A DNA stretch of 64,000 nt, taken from assembly GCF_001514125.1 (NCBI RefSeq), contig NZ_KQ948554.1:62001-126000 (forward strand), in the 5' to 3' direction. The translations under genes were made by a program, and so were the position numbers. This document shows, one piece after another, positions 57,205-64,000 of this stretch; the stretch's first letter is position 1, and every line of letters begins with the position of its first letter. The notes under the pieces were generated by a model that was not told where the DNA came from, did no database searches, and was given only the letters and a program-made list of their open reading frames with translations. This DNA comes from Streptomyces longwoodensis (GTDB lineage Bacteria > Actinomycetota > Actinomycetes > Streptomycetales > Streptomycetaceae).

Positions 57205-59994
57205 ATGCCACGGCGAACCTCCCGCGCAACCCTCGACAGACTGAGAACTCCCGGCAGATTCCCCGGGTTCCTGAAGAGCGCCTCGGTATGCGTCCTGATT
57301 GCGGGGCTGTTGTCCCCGCTCACCCAGACGGCCGCCTCGGCCGCCGGAACGGCCACCCCGAACGACCTGTGCGGCGGCCAGTGTTCCGACATCCTGCCGC
57401 CCGGCGAGAACGGCAACGCCACCCTCGCCCAGATCCTGCTCAACCAGGCCTTCGGCACCCAGCCCGGGCACGCCGAGGACCAGCTCGGCCCCTACGCCAA
57501 CCTGGCCAAGGGCTACCCCTCCCTGACCAACGCGACGATCAACACCTTCTTCAACGACGCCTCGTTCGGCGTCTCCTCCGACCAGGTCGCCTCCACCGAG
57601 AAGCCCGCCGGGCGCGGCGACGTGACGATCGTCCGCGACAAGAAGACCGGTGTGCCGCACATCACGGGCACCACGCGCTACGGCACCGAGTTCGGCGCCG
57701 GGTACGCCGCGGCCCAGGACCGGCTCTGGCTGATGGACGTCTTCCGGCACGTGGGCCGCGGCCAGCTGACCGGCTTCGCGGGCGGCGCGCCCTCCAACCA
57801 GGGCCTGGAACAGCAGTTCTGGCGCAATGCCCCGTACACCGAGGCCGACCTCCAGGCGCAGATCGACAACGCCGTGGCGAACAACGGCGCCCGCGGCCAG
57901 CAGGCGCTCGCCGACGTCAAGGCCTACCTCGACGGCATCAACGCCTACATCGACGCCTCCGACAGCGGCCGCTACTTCCCCGGCGAGTACGTGCTGACCG
58001 GCCACAAGGACTCGATCACCAACGCGGGCACGATCGACCACTTCAAGGTGACCGACCTGGTGGCACTGGCCTCGGTCGTCGGCGCGCTGTTCGGCTCCGG
58101 CGGCGGGGGAGAGGTCGACAACGCCCTGTCCCTGCTGGCCGCCCAGGAGAAGTACGGCGTCGCCGAGGGCACCAGGGTCTGGGAGTCGTTCCGCGAACGC
58201 AACGACCCCGAGGCCGTCCTGACCGTCCACGACGGCCGCAGCTTCCCCTACGCCACCCGGCCGGACGCCCCCCAGGGCGAGGCCCTGCCCGACGCCGGCT
58301 CGGTCACCGGGGAACCGCTGGTGTACGACCGCACCGGCAGCGCGGCGACGGCCACCGCGAGCACCGCCTCCCGCACGGCCGCGGCGACCGCCCTCGGCTC
58401 CGCCCGGCGCGGCATGTCCAACGCCCTCGTGGTCAGCGGGAAGTACACGGCGAGCGGCCACCCGGTCGCCGTCTTCGGCCCGCAGACCGGCTACTTCGCC
58501 CCGCAGCTGCTCATGCTCCAGGAGATCCAGGGCCCCGGCCTGAGCGCCCGCGGCGCCTCCTTCGCGGGCCTGAGCATGTACGTCGAACTCGGACGCGGCC
58601 AGGACTACGCGTGGAGCGCCACGACCTCCGGCCAGGACATCATCGACACCTACGCGGTCGAGCTGTGCCAGGACGACTACCACTACCTGTACCGCGGCAC
58701 CTGCACGGCGATGGACAAGGTCGAGCAGAAGAACGCCTGGAAGCCCACCACGGCCGACGGCACCGCGGCCGGCTCGTACACGATGCGGGTCTGGCGCACC
58801 CGGTACGGGCCCGTCGCGTACCGGGCCACCGTCGGCGGCAAGAAGGTCGCCTACACCACCCTGCGCTCCTCCTACCTGCACGAGGCCGACTCCATCATCG
58901 GCTTCCAGATGCTCAACGACCCGGACTACGTCAAGGGCCCGGACACCTTCCAGGGCGCGGTGCAGCACATCAACTACACCTTCAACTGGTTCTACGCCGA
59001 TGCCACCCACACCGCGTACTACAACAGCGGCGACAACCCGGTACGGGCGAGCGGGGTCGACGCCGAGTTCCCGGTCTGGGCGCAGCCGGCCTACGAGTGG
59101 CGCGGCTGGGACCCGGCCGCCAACACAGCCACCTACACCCCGGCTTCGGCGCACCCGCACTCCACCGACCAGGGCTACTACATCTCCTGGAACAACAAGC
59201 AGGCCAAGGACTACACGACCGCGCCCTGGGGCGACGGGTCCGTGCACCGCGGCAACCTGCTGGAGGACCGGGTGAGGAAGCTGGTCGCCGCCGGCGGCGT
59301 CACCCGCGCCGCGCTGGTCAAGGCCATGGGCGAGGCGGCCCTCGCCGACCTGCGCGCCGAGGACGTCCTGCCGGACCTGCTCGAGGTGATCACCAGCTCC
59401 CCGGTCACCGACACCACCGCCGCGGCGGCCGTGGGCAAACTGCGGACCTGGCTCACGGCGGGCGGCCTGCGCACGGAGACGTCGGCCGGCTCCAAGGCGT
59501 ACGCGAACGCCGACGCGATCCGCCTGCTGGACGCCTGGTGGCCGCTGCTGGTGAAGGCCGAGTTCCAGCCGGGCCTGGGCAGCGACCTGTACACGGCGTT
59601 CACGCACAACCTGCCCGTCGACGAGGCCCCTTCGGCCGGCCACGGCCCGACCGGCTCGCACGCCGGCAGCTCCTTCCAGTACGGCTGGTGGAGCTATGTC
59701 GACAAGGACGTCCGCGCGGTGCTCGGCAAGTCCGTGCAGGGACCGCTGGCGCGGACCTACTGCGGCGGCGGCAGCCTGTCCGCCTGCCGGGACGTGCTCA
59801 TCAGCTCCCTGAAGGAGGCGGCGGGCACGACCGCGGCGCAGGTCTACCCCGGCGACGACCAGTGTGCGGCGGGCGACCAGTGGTGCGCCGACTCGATCGT
59901 CCAGCGCACCCTGGGCGGCATCAAGCACTACCGGATCAGCTGGCAGAACCGCCCCACCTACCAGCAGGTCGTGGAGTTCACCTCGCACCGCTGA
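57205..59994 (+). CDS. Secreted penicillin-acylase-family amidase
   Basis: A 929-residue secreted Ntn-hydrolase. AGGAG lies 4 bases before the ATG. A signal peptide with a long basic start ends near TQTAASAAG. The alpha chain includes GVPHITGTTRYGTEFGAGYAAAQDRLWLMDVFRH. The nucleophile Ser is in RRGMSNALVVSGKYTASGHP (about residue 405), where autocleavage would expose it; FGPQTGYFAPQ and GRGQDYAWSAT follow. The beta chain continues to the C-terminus with several cysteines. Family members deacylate penicillins, cyclic lipopeptides or acyl-homoserine lactones; the substrate is unknown. It is longer than the ~800-residue relatives. Confidence 0.93.
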   Translation: MPRRTSRATLDRLRTPGRFPGFLKSASVCVLIAGLLSPLTQTAASAAGTATPNDLCGGQCSDILPPGENGNATLAQILLNQAFGTQPGHAEDQLGPYANLAKGYPSLTNATINTFFNDASFGVSSDQVASTEKPAGRGDVTIVRDKKTGVPHITGTTRYGTEFGAGYAAAQDRLWLMDVFRHVGRGQLTGFAGGAPSNQGLEQQFWRNAPYTEADLQAQIDNAVANNGARGQQALADVKAYLDGINAYIDASDSGRYFPGEYVLTGHKDSITNAGTIDHFKVTDLVALASVVGALFGSGGGGEVDNALSLLAAQEKYGVAEGTRVWESFRERNDPEAVLTVHDGRSFPYATRPDAPQGEALPDAGSVTGEPLVYDRTGSAATATASTASRTAAATALGSARRGMSNALVVSGKYTASGHPVAVFGPQTGYFAPQLLMLQEIQGPGLSARGASFAGLSMYVELGRGQDYAWSATTSGQDIIDTYAVELCQDDYHYLYRGTCTAMDKVEQKNAWKPTTADGTAAGSYTMRVWRTRYGPVAYRATVGGKKVAYTTLRSSYLHEADSIIGFQMLNDPDYVKGPDTFQGAVQHINYTFNWFYADATHTAYYNSGDNPVRASGVDAEFPVWAQPAYEWRGWDPAANTATYTPASAHPHSTDQGYYISWNNKQAKDYTTAPWGDGSVHRGNLLEDRVRKLVAAGGVTRAALVKAMGEAALADLRAEDVLPDLLEVITSSPVTDTTAAAAVGKLRTWLTAGGLRTETSAGSKAYANADAIRLLDAWWPLLVKAEFQPGLGSDLYTAFTHNLPVDEAPSAGHGPTGSHAGSSFQYGWWSYVDKDVRAVLGKSVQGPLARTYCGGGSLSACRDVLISSLKEAAGTTAAQVYPGDDQCAAGDQWCADSIVQRTLGGIKHYRISWQNRPTYQQVVEFTSHR

Positions 59995-60024
59995 CCGGCC
60001 ACCTCGGCCGGCACCGCGCCATGG

Positions 60025-60058
60025 CGGCGGGCCCGTCCCCAGGGACACGGGCCCGCCG
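60025..60058. terminator. Bidirectional terminator, acylase / NamZ genes
   Basis: A 12-base inverted repeat (60025-60036 and 60047-60058; arm CGGCGGGCCCGT) with a 10-base loop between convergent stops at 59994 and 60066. Confidence 0.8.
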
Positions 60059-60065
60059 TCCCCGC

Positions 60066-61286
60066 TCACCGGTACAGCAGGTACTCCTTCCGCACCCGGC
60101 GGAACGCCTCCAGCTCCGCCTGCCAGCCCGCCACCACCTCGTCCGGGGAGGCGCCAGCGTCGATCGCCGTGCGCACCCACGTCGAGCCGGTCAGCTTGTC
60201 GATCCAGTGGTCCGCGCGCCAGGCGAAGCCGCTCCACACCCGCCTGGCCGTGACCAGCAGCGCCACACCGGTGCGGACCGGGTCGAAGGCGTCCCGGTCG
60301 TGGACGTGGACCTGCACCCCGCCCACGGTCCTGCCCTGGAACTTGGAGAAGGCCGGCGCGAAGTACGCCTCCCGGAAGCGCACCCCGGGCAGCCCGAGGG
60401 CGTTGGCGGCGGCGGCCCAGCGCCCGTCGAGGCCCTCGGCGCCGAGCAGTTCGAACGGCCGGGTCGTGCCGCGCCCCTCCGACAGGTTGGTCCCCTCGAA
60501 GAGGCAGGTGCCGGAGTAGACGAGCGCGGTGTCGGTCGTGGGCATGTTGGGGCTCGGCGGCACCCACGGCAGCCCGGCCTCGTCGTACCACTGGGACCGC
60601 CGCCAGCCGGTCGTCGTGACCACGTCCAGCTCCACCGGCGCGGTCAGGAACTCGCCGTTGAACAGGCGGGCCAGCTCTGCGACCGTCATGCCGTGCGACT
60701 GGGCGATCGGCTGCCGGCCGACGAACGTCGCGAACTCCCGGTGCAGCACGGGGCCGGTGGCCGCCCGGCCGGTCACCGGGTTCGGCCGGTCCAGCACCAC
60801 GCACCGCAGGCCCGCCAGCGCCGCGGCCTCCATGCAGTCGTACAGCGTCCAGATGTAGGTGTAGAAGCGGGCGCCGACGTCCTGGATGTCGAAGACGACC
60901 GTGTCGACGCCGGACGTGGTGAAGACGTCGGCGAGCGGCCGGCCGCTCTTGAGGTAGGTGTCGTAGACCGGGAGCCCGGTCGCCGGGTCGTCGTAGCGGC
61001 CCTCCGAGCCGCCCGCCTGGGCGGTGCCCCGGAAGCCGTGCTCCGGTCCGAAGACCGCGGTCAGGCCGACGCGGGGGTCGCGGTGCATCACGTCGACGAT
61101 GTGCTCGGCGGCCCGGGTGACGCCGGTGGGGTTGGTGACGACGCCCACCTTCTGGCCGGCCAGCAGGGCGTAGCCGTCGGCCGCGAGCCGTTCGAAGCCG
61201 GTGCGCGGACGCTCGCGGTGCCGCGGTGCCGCCGGGGCCGCCGCCAGGGAGGTGGAGGCGAGCAGGCTTCTTCGGGACAGGTGCAT
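60066..61286 (-). CDS. Exported NamZ-type exo-beta-N-acetylmuramidase (DUF1343)
   Basis: A 406-residue protein from ATG 61286, with CGGAGG 5 bases upstream. The N-terminus has a twin-arginine-like SRRSLLA signal. The catalytic region contains AVFGPEHGFRGTAQAGG, the conserved Glu/His block of the DUF1343 family, together with VGVVTNPTGV, FDIQDVGARFYTYIWTL and VLDRPNPV. Known members release N-acetylmuramic acid from the ends of peptidoglycan fragments, a cell-wall recycling role. It is convergent with the acylase gene. The distance to the SDR gene promoter is 140 bases. Confidence 0.9.
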   Translation of the reverse strand: MHLSRRSLLASTSLAAAPAAPRHRERPRTGFERLAADGYALLAGQKVGVVTNPTGVTRAAEHIVDVMHRDPRVGLTAVFGPEHGFRGTAQAGGSEGRYDDPATGLPVYDTYLKSGRPLADVFTTSGVDTVVFDIQDVGARFYTYIWTLYDCMEAAALAGLRCVVLDRPNPVTGRAATGPVLHREFATFVGRQPIAQSHGMTVAELARLFNGEFLTAPVELDVVTTTGWRRSQWYDEAGLPWVPPSPNMPTTDTALVYSGTCLFEGTNLSEGRGTTRPFELLGAEGLDGRWAAAANALGLPGVRFREAYFAPAFSKFQGRTVGGVQVHVHDRDAFDPVRTGVALLVTARRVWSGFAWRADHWIDKLTGSTWVRTAIDAGASPDEVVAGWQAELEAFRRVRKEYLLYR

Positions 61287-61359
61287 GGATCCTCCGGTGG
61301 GTCGTCGCATGCGGGCTGTTCCCCCGCCCCTAGGTTCGGTCAGTTCCCCTTCCCTCACA

Positions 61360-61377
61360 CATACCGACCGGTTAGTC
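61360..61377. promoter_or_regulatory. TetR-type operator upstream of the SDR/acyl-CoA synthetase operon
   Basis: CATACCGACCGGTTAGTC is centred on ACCGGT. It shares CATACCGACCGGT with the reverse strand of 37021-37038. It lies 48 bases before the SDR start and is a likely site for a TetR protein, perhaps the one encoded from 63881. Confidence 0.65.
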
Positions 61378-61425
61378 TGTCCCGGCACAGCCGCCCCCGC
61401 GCGCAAGTCGTGTCGAAGGAGACCG

Positions 61426-62190
61426 ATGGTGGAAGCCCTGCACAACGCCGGAGTCGTCGTCACCGGAGCCGGAGGGGGGATCGGGGCCGCGCTGGCCCGC
61501 CGGTTCGCCGCCGAGGGGGCCCGGGTCGTGGTCAACGACCTGGACGCGGACAAGGCCGGGGCCGTCGCCGAGGAGATCGGCGGCACGGCCGTGCCCGGGG
61601 ACGCCTCCGCGGTCGTCGACGCCGCCCGCGACGCCCTGGGCGGCACGGTCGACGTGTACTGCGCCAACGCCGGGCTCGGCTCCGCCGGGACCGAGGCCGC
61701 CGGCGAGGACGTGTGGGCCCGGGCCTGGGACGTCAACGTGATGGCGCACGTCCGCGCCGCCCACGCCCTGCTGCCCGGCTGGCTGGAGCGCGGGAACGGG
61801 CGGTTCGTGTCGACCGTGTCCGCCGCGGGCCTGCTCACCATGATCGGGGCCGCGCCGTACAGCGTCACCAAGCACGGCGCCTACGCCTTCGCCGAGTGGC
61901 TGTCGCTGACCTACCGCCACCGCGGCGTCAAGGTGCACGCCATCTGCCCGCAGGGCGTGCGCACCGACATGCTCTCCGCCACCGGCACCGCCGGCGACCT
62001 GGTGCTCAAGCCCACCGCCATCGAGCCGCAGGACGTCGCGGACGCGCTGCTCAAGGGGATGGAGGAGGACCGGTTCCTGATCCTGCCGCACCCCGAGGTC
62101 GCCGCCTACTACCAGGCCCGCGCCGCCGAACCGGACCGCTGGCTGACCGGCATGAACCACCTCCAGCAGAAGTGGGAGGCCACCCGGTGA
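61426..62190 (+). CDS. Short-chain dehydrogenase/reductase
   Basis: A 254-residue SDR. The dinucleotide motif is VVTGAGGGIGAALARRFA. The active-site residues are in FVSTVSAAGLL (Ser) and PYSVTKHGAYAF (Tyr-x3-Lys), with AICPQGVRTDML after. GAAGGAGA precedes the ATG. The stop overlaps the acyl-CoA synthetase start by GTGA, so they act together, probably on fatty acyl or aromatic hydroxy compounds. It is NAD(P)H-dependent; the substrate is unknown. Confidence 0.94.
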   Translation: MVEALHNAGVVVTGAGGGIGAALARRFAAEGARVVVNDLDADKAGAVAEEIGGTAVPGDASAVVDAARDALGGTVDVYCANAGLGSAGTEAAGEDVWARAWDVNVMAHVRAAHALLPGWLERGNGRFVSTVSAAGLLTMIGAAPYSVTKHGAYAFAEWLSLTYRHRGVKVHAICPQGVRTDMLSATGTAGDLVLKPTAIEPQDVADALLKGMEEDRFLILPHPEVAAYYQARAAEPDRWLTGMNHLQQKWEATR

Positions 62191-63854
62191 CCGCCTCCCG
62201 CTACGCCGCCAGGCCCTGGCTCGCCCTCCTGGACGACGCCCAGCGGGCCCCGATCGACCCGGCCGACTCCCTGGTGCACGCCCTGCGCCGGGCCGCCGCC
62301 GAGGTACCCGAACGGCCCTTCCTCGCCTACTTCGACGGACGGCTGACCTACCGCGAGGTGGACGAGCTCAGCGACTCCGTCGCCGGGCACCTGGCCGCCC
62401 GCGGGCTGGAGCGCGGCGACCGGGTGGCCGTCCTGCTGCAGAACTCGCCGCACTTCGTGCTCGCCCTGCTGGGCGCCTGGAAGGCGGGCGCGACCGTCGT
62501 GCCCGTCAACCCGATGTACAAGTCGGCCGAGGTCGGCCACGTCCTGCGGGACGGCGAGGTGGCCGCGCTGGTCTGCGCCGACCGCGCCTGGGAGTCGTAC
62601 CTGCGCGCCACCGCCGCCGACTCGCCCGTACGGATCGTGCTCACCGCCTGCGAACGGGACTTCCAGACCCGCGACGACGCGCGCGTGCTGACCTTCGCAC
62701 GGCTGCCGCAGGCCGGGGACGCCGACGACCTCGCCGCCGTCGCCCGCGCCGGGCACCCCGCGCCCGAGGGACGCGAGCCGGCCCCCGACGACATCGCGCT
62801 GATCAGCTACACCTCCGGCACCAGCGGCACGCCCAAGGGCGCCACCAACACCCACCGCAACATCATGGTCAACGCCGAGCGGCAGCGCACCGGCCTGCAC
62901 CTGCCCGAGGCGCCCGTCTACTACGCGCTCGCGCCGCTGTTCCACATCACCGGCATGGTCTGCCAGCTCGGCGCCTGTCTGAACAGCGCGGGCACCCTCG
63001 TGCTGACGTACCGCTTCGAGGCCGGCGTCGTCCTGGACGCCTTCGCCGAGCACCGCCCGCACTACACCGTCGGCCCCTCCACCGCCTTCATGGCGCTGGC
63101 CGCCCACCCCGCCGTCACCCGCGAGCACTTCGCGTCCTTCGTGAACATCTCCTCCGGCGGCGCGCCCCTGCCGCCGGCCCTGGTGGAGAAGTTCCGCGCG
63201 GGCTTCGGGCCGTACATCCGCAACGGCTACGGGCTCACCGAGTGCACGGCGCCCTGCGCGTCCGTCCCGCCCCACCGGGAGGCACCCGTCGACCCCGTCT
63301 CCGGGACGCTCGCGGTGGGCGTGCCGGGACCGGACACGGTCGTGCGGATCGTGGACGACACGGGCGCGGAGGTGCCCTTCGGCGAGCAGGGCGAGATCGT
63401 CGTCCGCGGCCCCCAGGTCGTCCCCGGCTACTGGCGGCGGCCCGACGCCACCGCCGAGACCTTCCCCGACGGCGAACTGCGCACCGGGGACATCGGCTTC
63501 ATGGACGAGCAGGGGTGGCTGTACGTCGTCGACCGCAAGAAGGACATGATCAACGCCTCGGGCTTCAAGGTGTGGCCCCGTGAGGTGGAGGACGTGCTCT
63601 ACACCCATCCGGCGGTACGGGAGGCGGCCGTCGTCGGGGTGCCCGACGGCTACCGCGGCGAGACCGTCAAGGCGTACATCAGCCTGCGCCCGGGCGTCGA
63701 GACCGACCCGGATGAACTCGCGGTGTACTGCAAGGAGAGACTGGCCGCCTACAAGTACCCGCGGCAGGTCGAGATCCTCCCCGACCTGCCGAAGACGGCG
63801 AGTGGGAAGATCCTCCGGCGGGAACTGCGTTCCCGCACGCACGACGGCCGGTAA
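62187..63854 (+). CDS. AMP-forming acyl-CoA synthetase
   Basis: The protein has 555 residues from GTG 62187, in a GTGA overlap with the SDR gene. The AMP-binding motif is ISYTSGTSGTPKGATNTHRN; further core motifs are GYGLTECTAP, LRTGDIGFMDEQGWLYVVDRKKDMINASGFKV and the catalytic lysine in PKTASGKILRREL. It activates a carboxylic acid to acyl-CoA via acyl-adenylate in the cytoplasm. Such synthetase-SDR pairs occur in fatty-acid or aromatic-acid catabolism. A TetR gene begins 26 bases downstream. Confidence 0.95.
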   Translation: MTASRYAARPWLALLDDAQRAPIDPADSLVHALRRAAAEVPERPFLAYFDGRLTYREVDELSDSVAGHLAARGLERGDRVAVLLQNSPHFVLALLGAWKAGATVVPVNPMYKSAEVGHVLRDGEVAALVCADRAWESYLRATAADSPVRIVLTACERDFQTRDDARVLTFARLPQAGDADDLAAVARAGHPAPEGREPAPDDIALISYTSGTSGTPKGATNTHRNIMVNAERQRTGLHLPEAPVYYALAPLFHITGMVCQLGACLNSAGTLVLTYRFEAGVVLDAFAEHRPHYTVGPSTAFMALAAHPAVTREHFASFVNISSGGAPLPPALVEKFRAGFGPYIRNGYGLTECTAPCASVPPHREAPVDPVSGTLAVGVPGPDTVVRIVDDTGAEVPFGEQGEIVVRGPQVVPGYWRRPDATAETFPDGELRTGDIGFMDEQGWLYVVDRKKDMINASGFKVWPREVEDVLYTHPAVREAAVVGVPDGYRGETVKAYISLRPGVETDPDELAVYCKERLAAYKYPRQVEILPDLPKTASGKILRRELRSRTHDGR

Positions 63855-63880
63855 GGCGAACGGAAAGGCAGGTGGCGGCA

Positions 63881-64000
63881 GTGCCAAGGACGACGGACGG
63901 TGACGGGACCCCCGTGCCGCAGCGGCTGCTGGCCGCCGCCACCCGGCTCTTCGCCGAGCAGGGCTACGACCGCACCTCGGTGCAGGAGATCGTCGAGGCC
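63881..64000 (+). CDS. TetR family regulator (N-terminal part)
   Basis: Only the first 40 residues are in the window. GTG 63881 with AGGTGG 5 bases upstream is preferred over GTG 63872. The start of a TetR helix-turn-helix is visible: QRLLAAATRLFAEQGYDRTS then VQEIVEA, where the second helix begins. It is in the same direction as the SDR/acyl-CoA synthetase operon, and probably autoregulates through the site at 61360. Confidence 0.8.
   Translation, partial: MPRTTDGDGTPVPQRLLAAATRLFAEQGYDRTSVQEIVEA

Noticed and set aside
57001..60804. A 1,267-codon frame on the minus strand
   Set aside because: Shadow of the penicillin-acylase-type and NamZ genes; low-complexity Gly/Ala/Val/Arg translation without domains.
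56883..63854. A single open reading frame of over 2,300 codons on the plus strand
   Set aside because: It is an artefact of GC-rich codon bias. Only its last 555 codons (acyl-CoA synthetase) have protein-family features; the rest is the antisense or shifted shadow of the zinc-ribbon, acylase and NamZ genes.

Overview
The window looks like chromosomal DNA of a Streptomyces species. It has very high GC, strong third-position G/C bias, frequent GTG starts, many ATGA or GTGA start/stop overlaps, many secreted hydrolases, and a dense set of TetR, GntR, MarR and ECF regulators. From memory (no search was run), the gene order matches the stretch of the S. coelicolor core chromosome running from about SCO1740 down to about SCO1690: dnaE2 and a dinP-like gene, a lipase, an AA10 protein, a GDSL esterase, hmgA, a CitMHS citrate carrier and soxR. 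I see no phage, insertion sequence, CRISPR array or tRNA, and no gene-free gap longer than about 300 bases.

Layout. 1-3.7 kb: end of a polar amino-acid ABC importer, with an FAD/NAD(P) protein and a shortened luciferase-like monooxygenase. 3.8-7.8 kb: a DUF1684 protein, a streptogrisin-type protease, a slipin and a membrane protein. 7.9-12.5 kb: dnaE2 overlapping a Y-family protein that has lost its catalytic acids. 12.6-22 kb: a cupin/MarR pair, a lipase, a sortase-anchored lytic polysaccharide monooxygenase, acetyltransferases, a methyltransferase, DUF402, DUF72 and AAA proteins and a GDSL esterase. 22-30.5 kb: a Ser/Thr kinase, then a divergent locus with NicO transporter, TPR protein and DUF4331 protein on one side and an ECF sigma/anti-sigma pair on the other. 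30.6-37 kb: a CoA transferase, an orphan ISP-type domain protein, a GntR regulator, hmgA, a lipoprotein and a TetR regulator. 37-44 kb: a molybdopterin oxidoreductase, a citrate carrier, an MFS carrier, and a class F sortase overlapping its probable substrate. 44-54 kb: an orphan sugar-type ABC ATPase, aldehyde and alcohol dehydrogenases, an EamA exporter, ArsR and TetR regulators, an acyl-CoA dehydrogenase, a second TetR with a MaoC hydratase, and soxR. 54-64 kb: an Rnl5-type RNA ligase, a BKACE enzyme, a zinc-ribbon protein, a penicillin-acylase-family enzyme, a NamZ-type muramidase, an SDR/acyl-CoA-synthetase operon and the start of a TetR gene.

The most useful signals are the inactive Y-family partner of DnaE2, the sigma/DUF4331/TPR/NicO divergon, the sortase with a non-canonical LVDTA substrate, and palindromes that recur at separate promoters and so suggest small regulons: AAACTAGC-type at 45.6 and 50.8 kb, CTAAGC-N4-GCTYAG at 52.4 and 53.7 kb, and CATACCGACCGGT at 37.0 and 61.4 kb.
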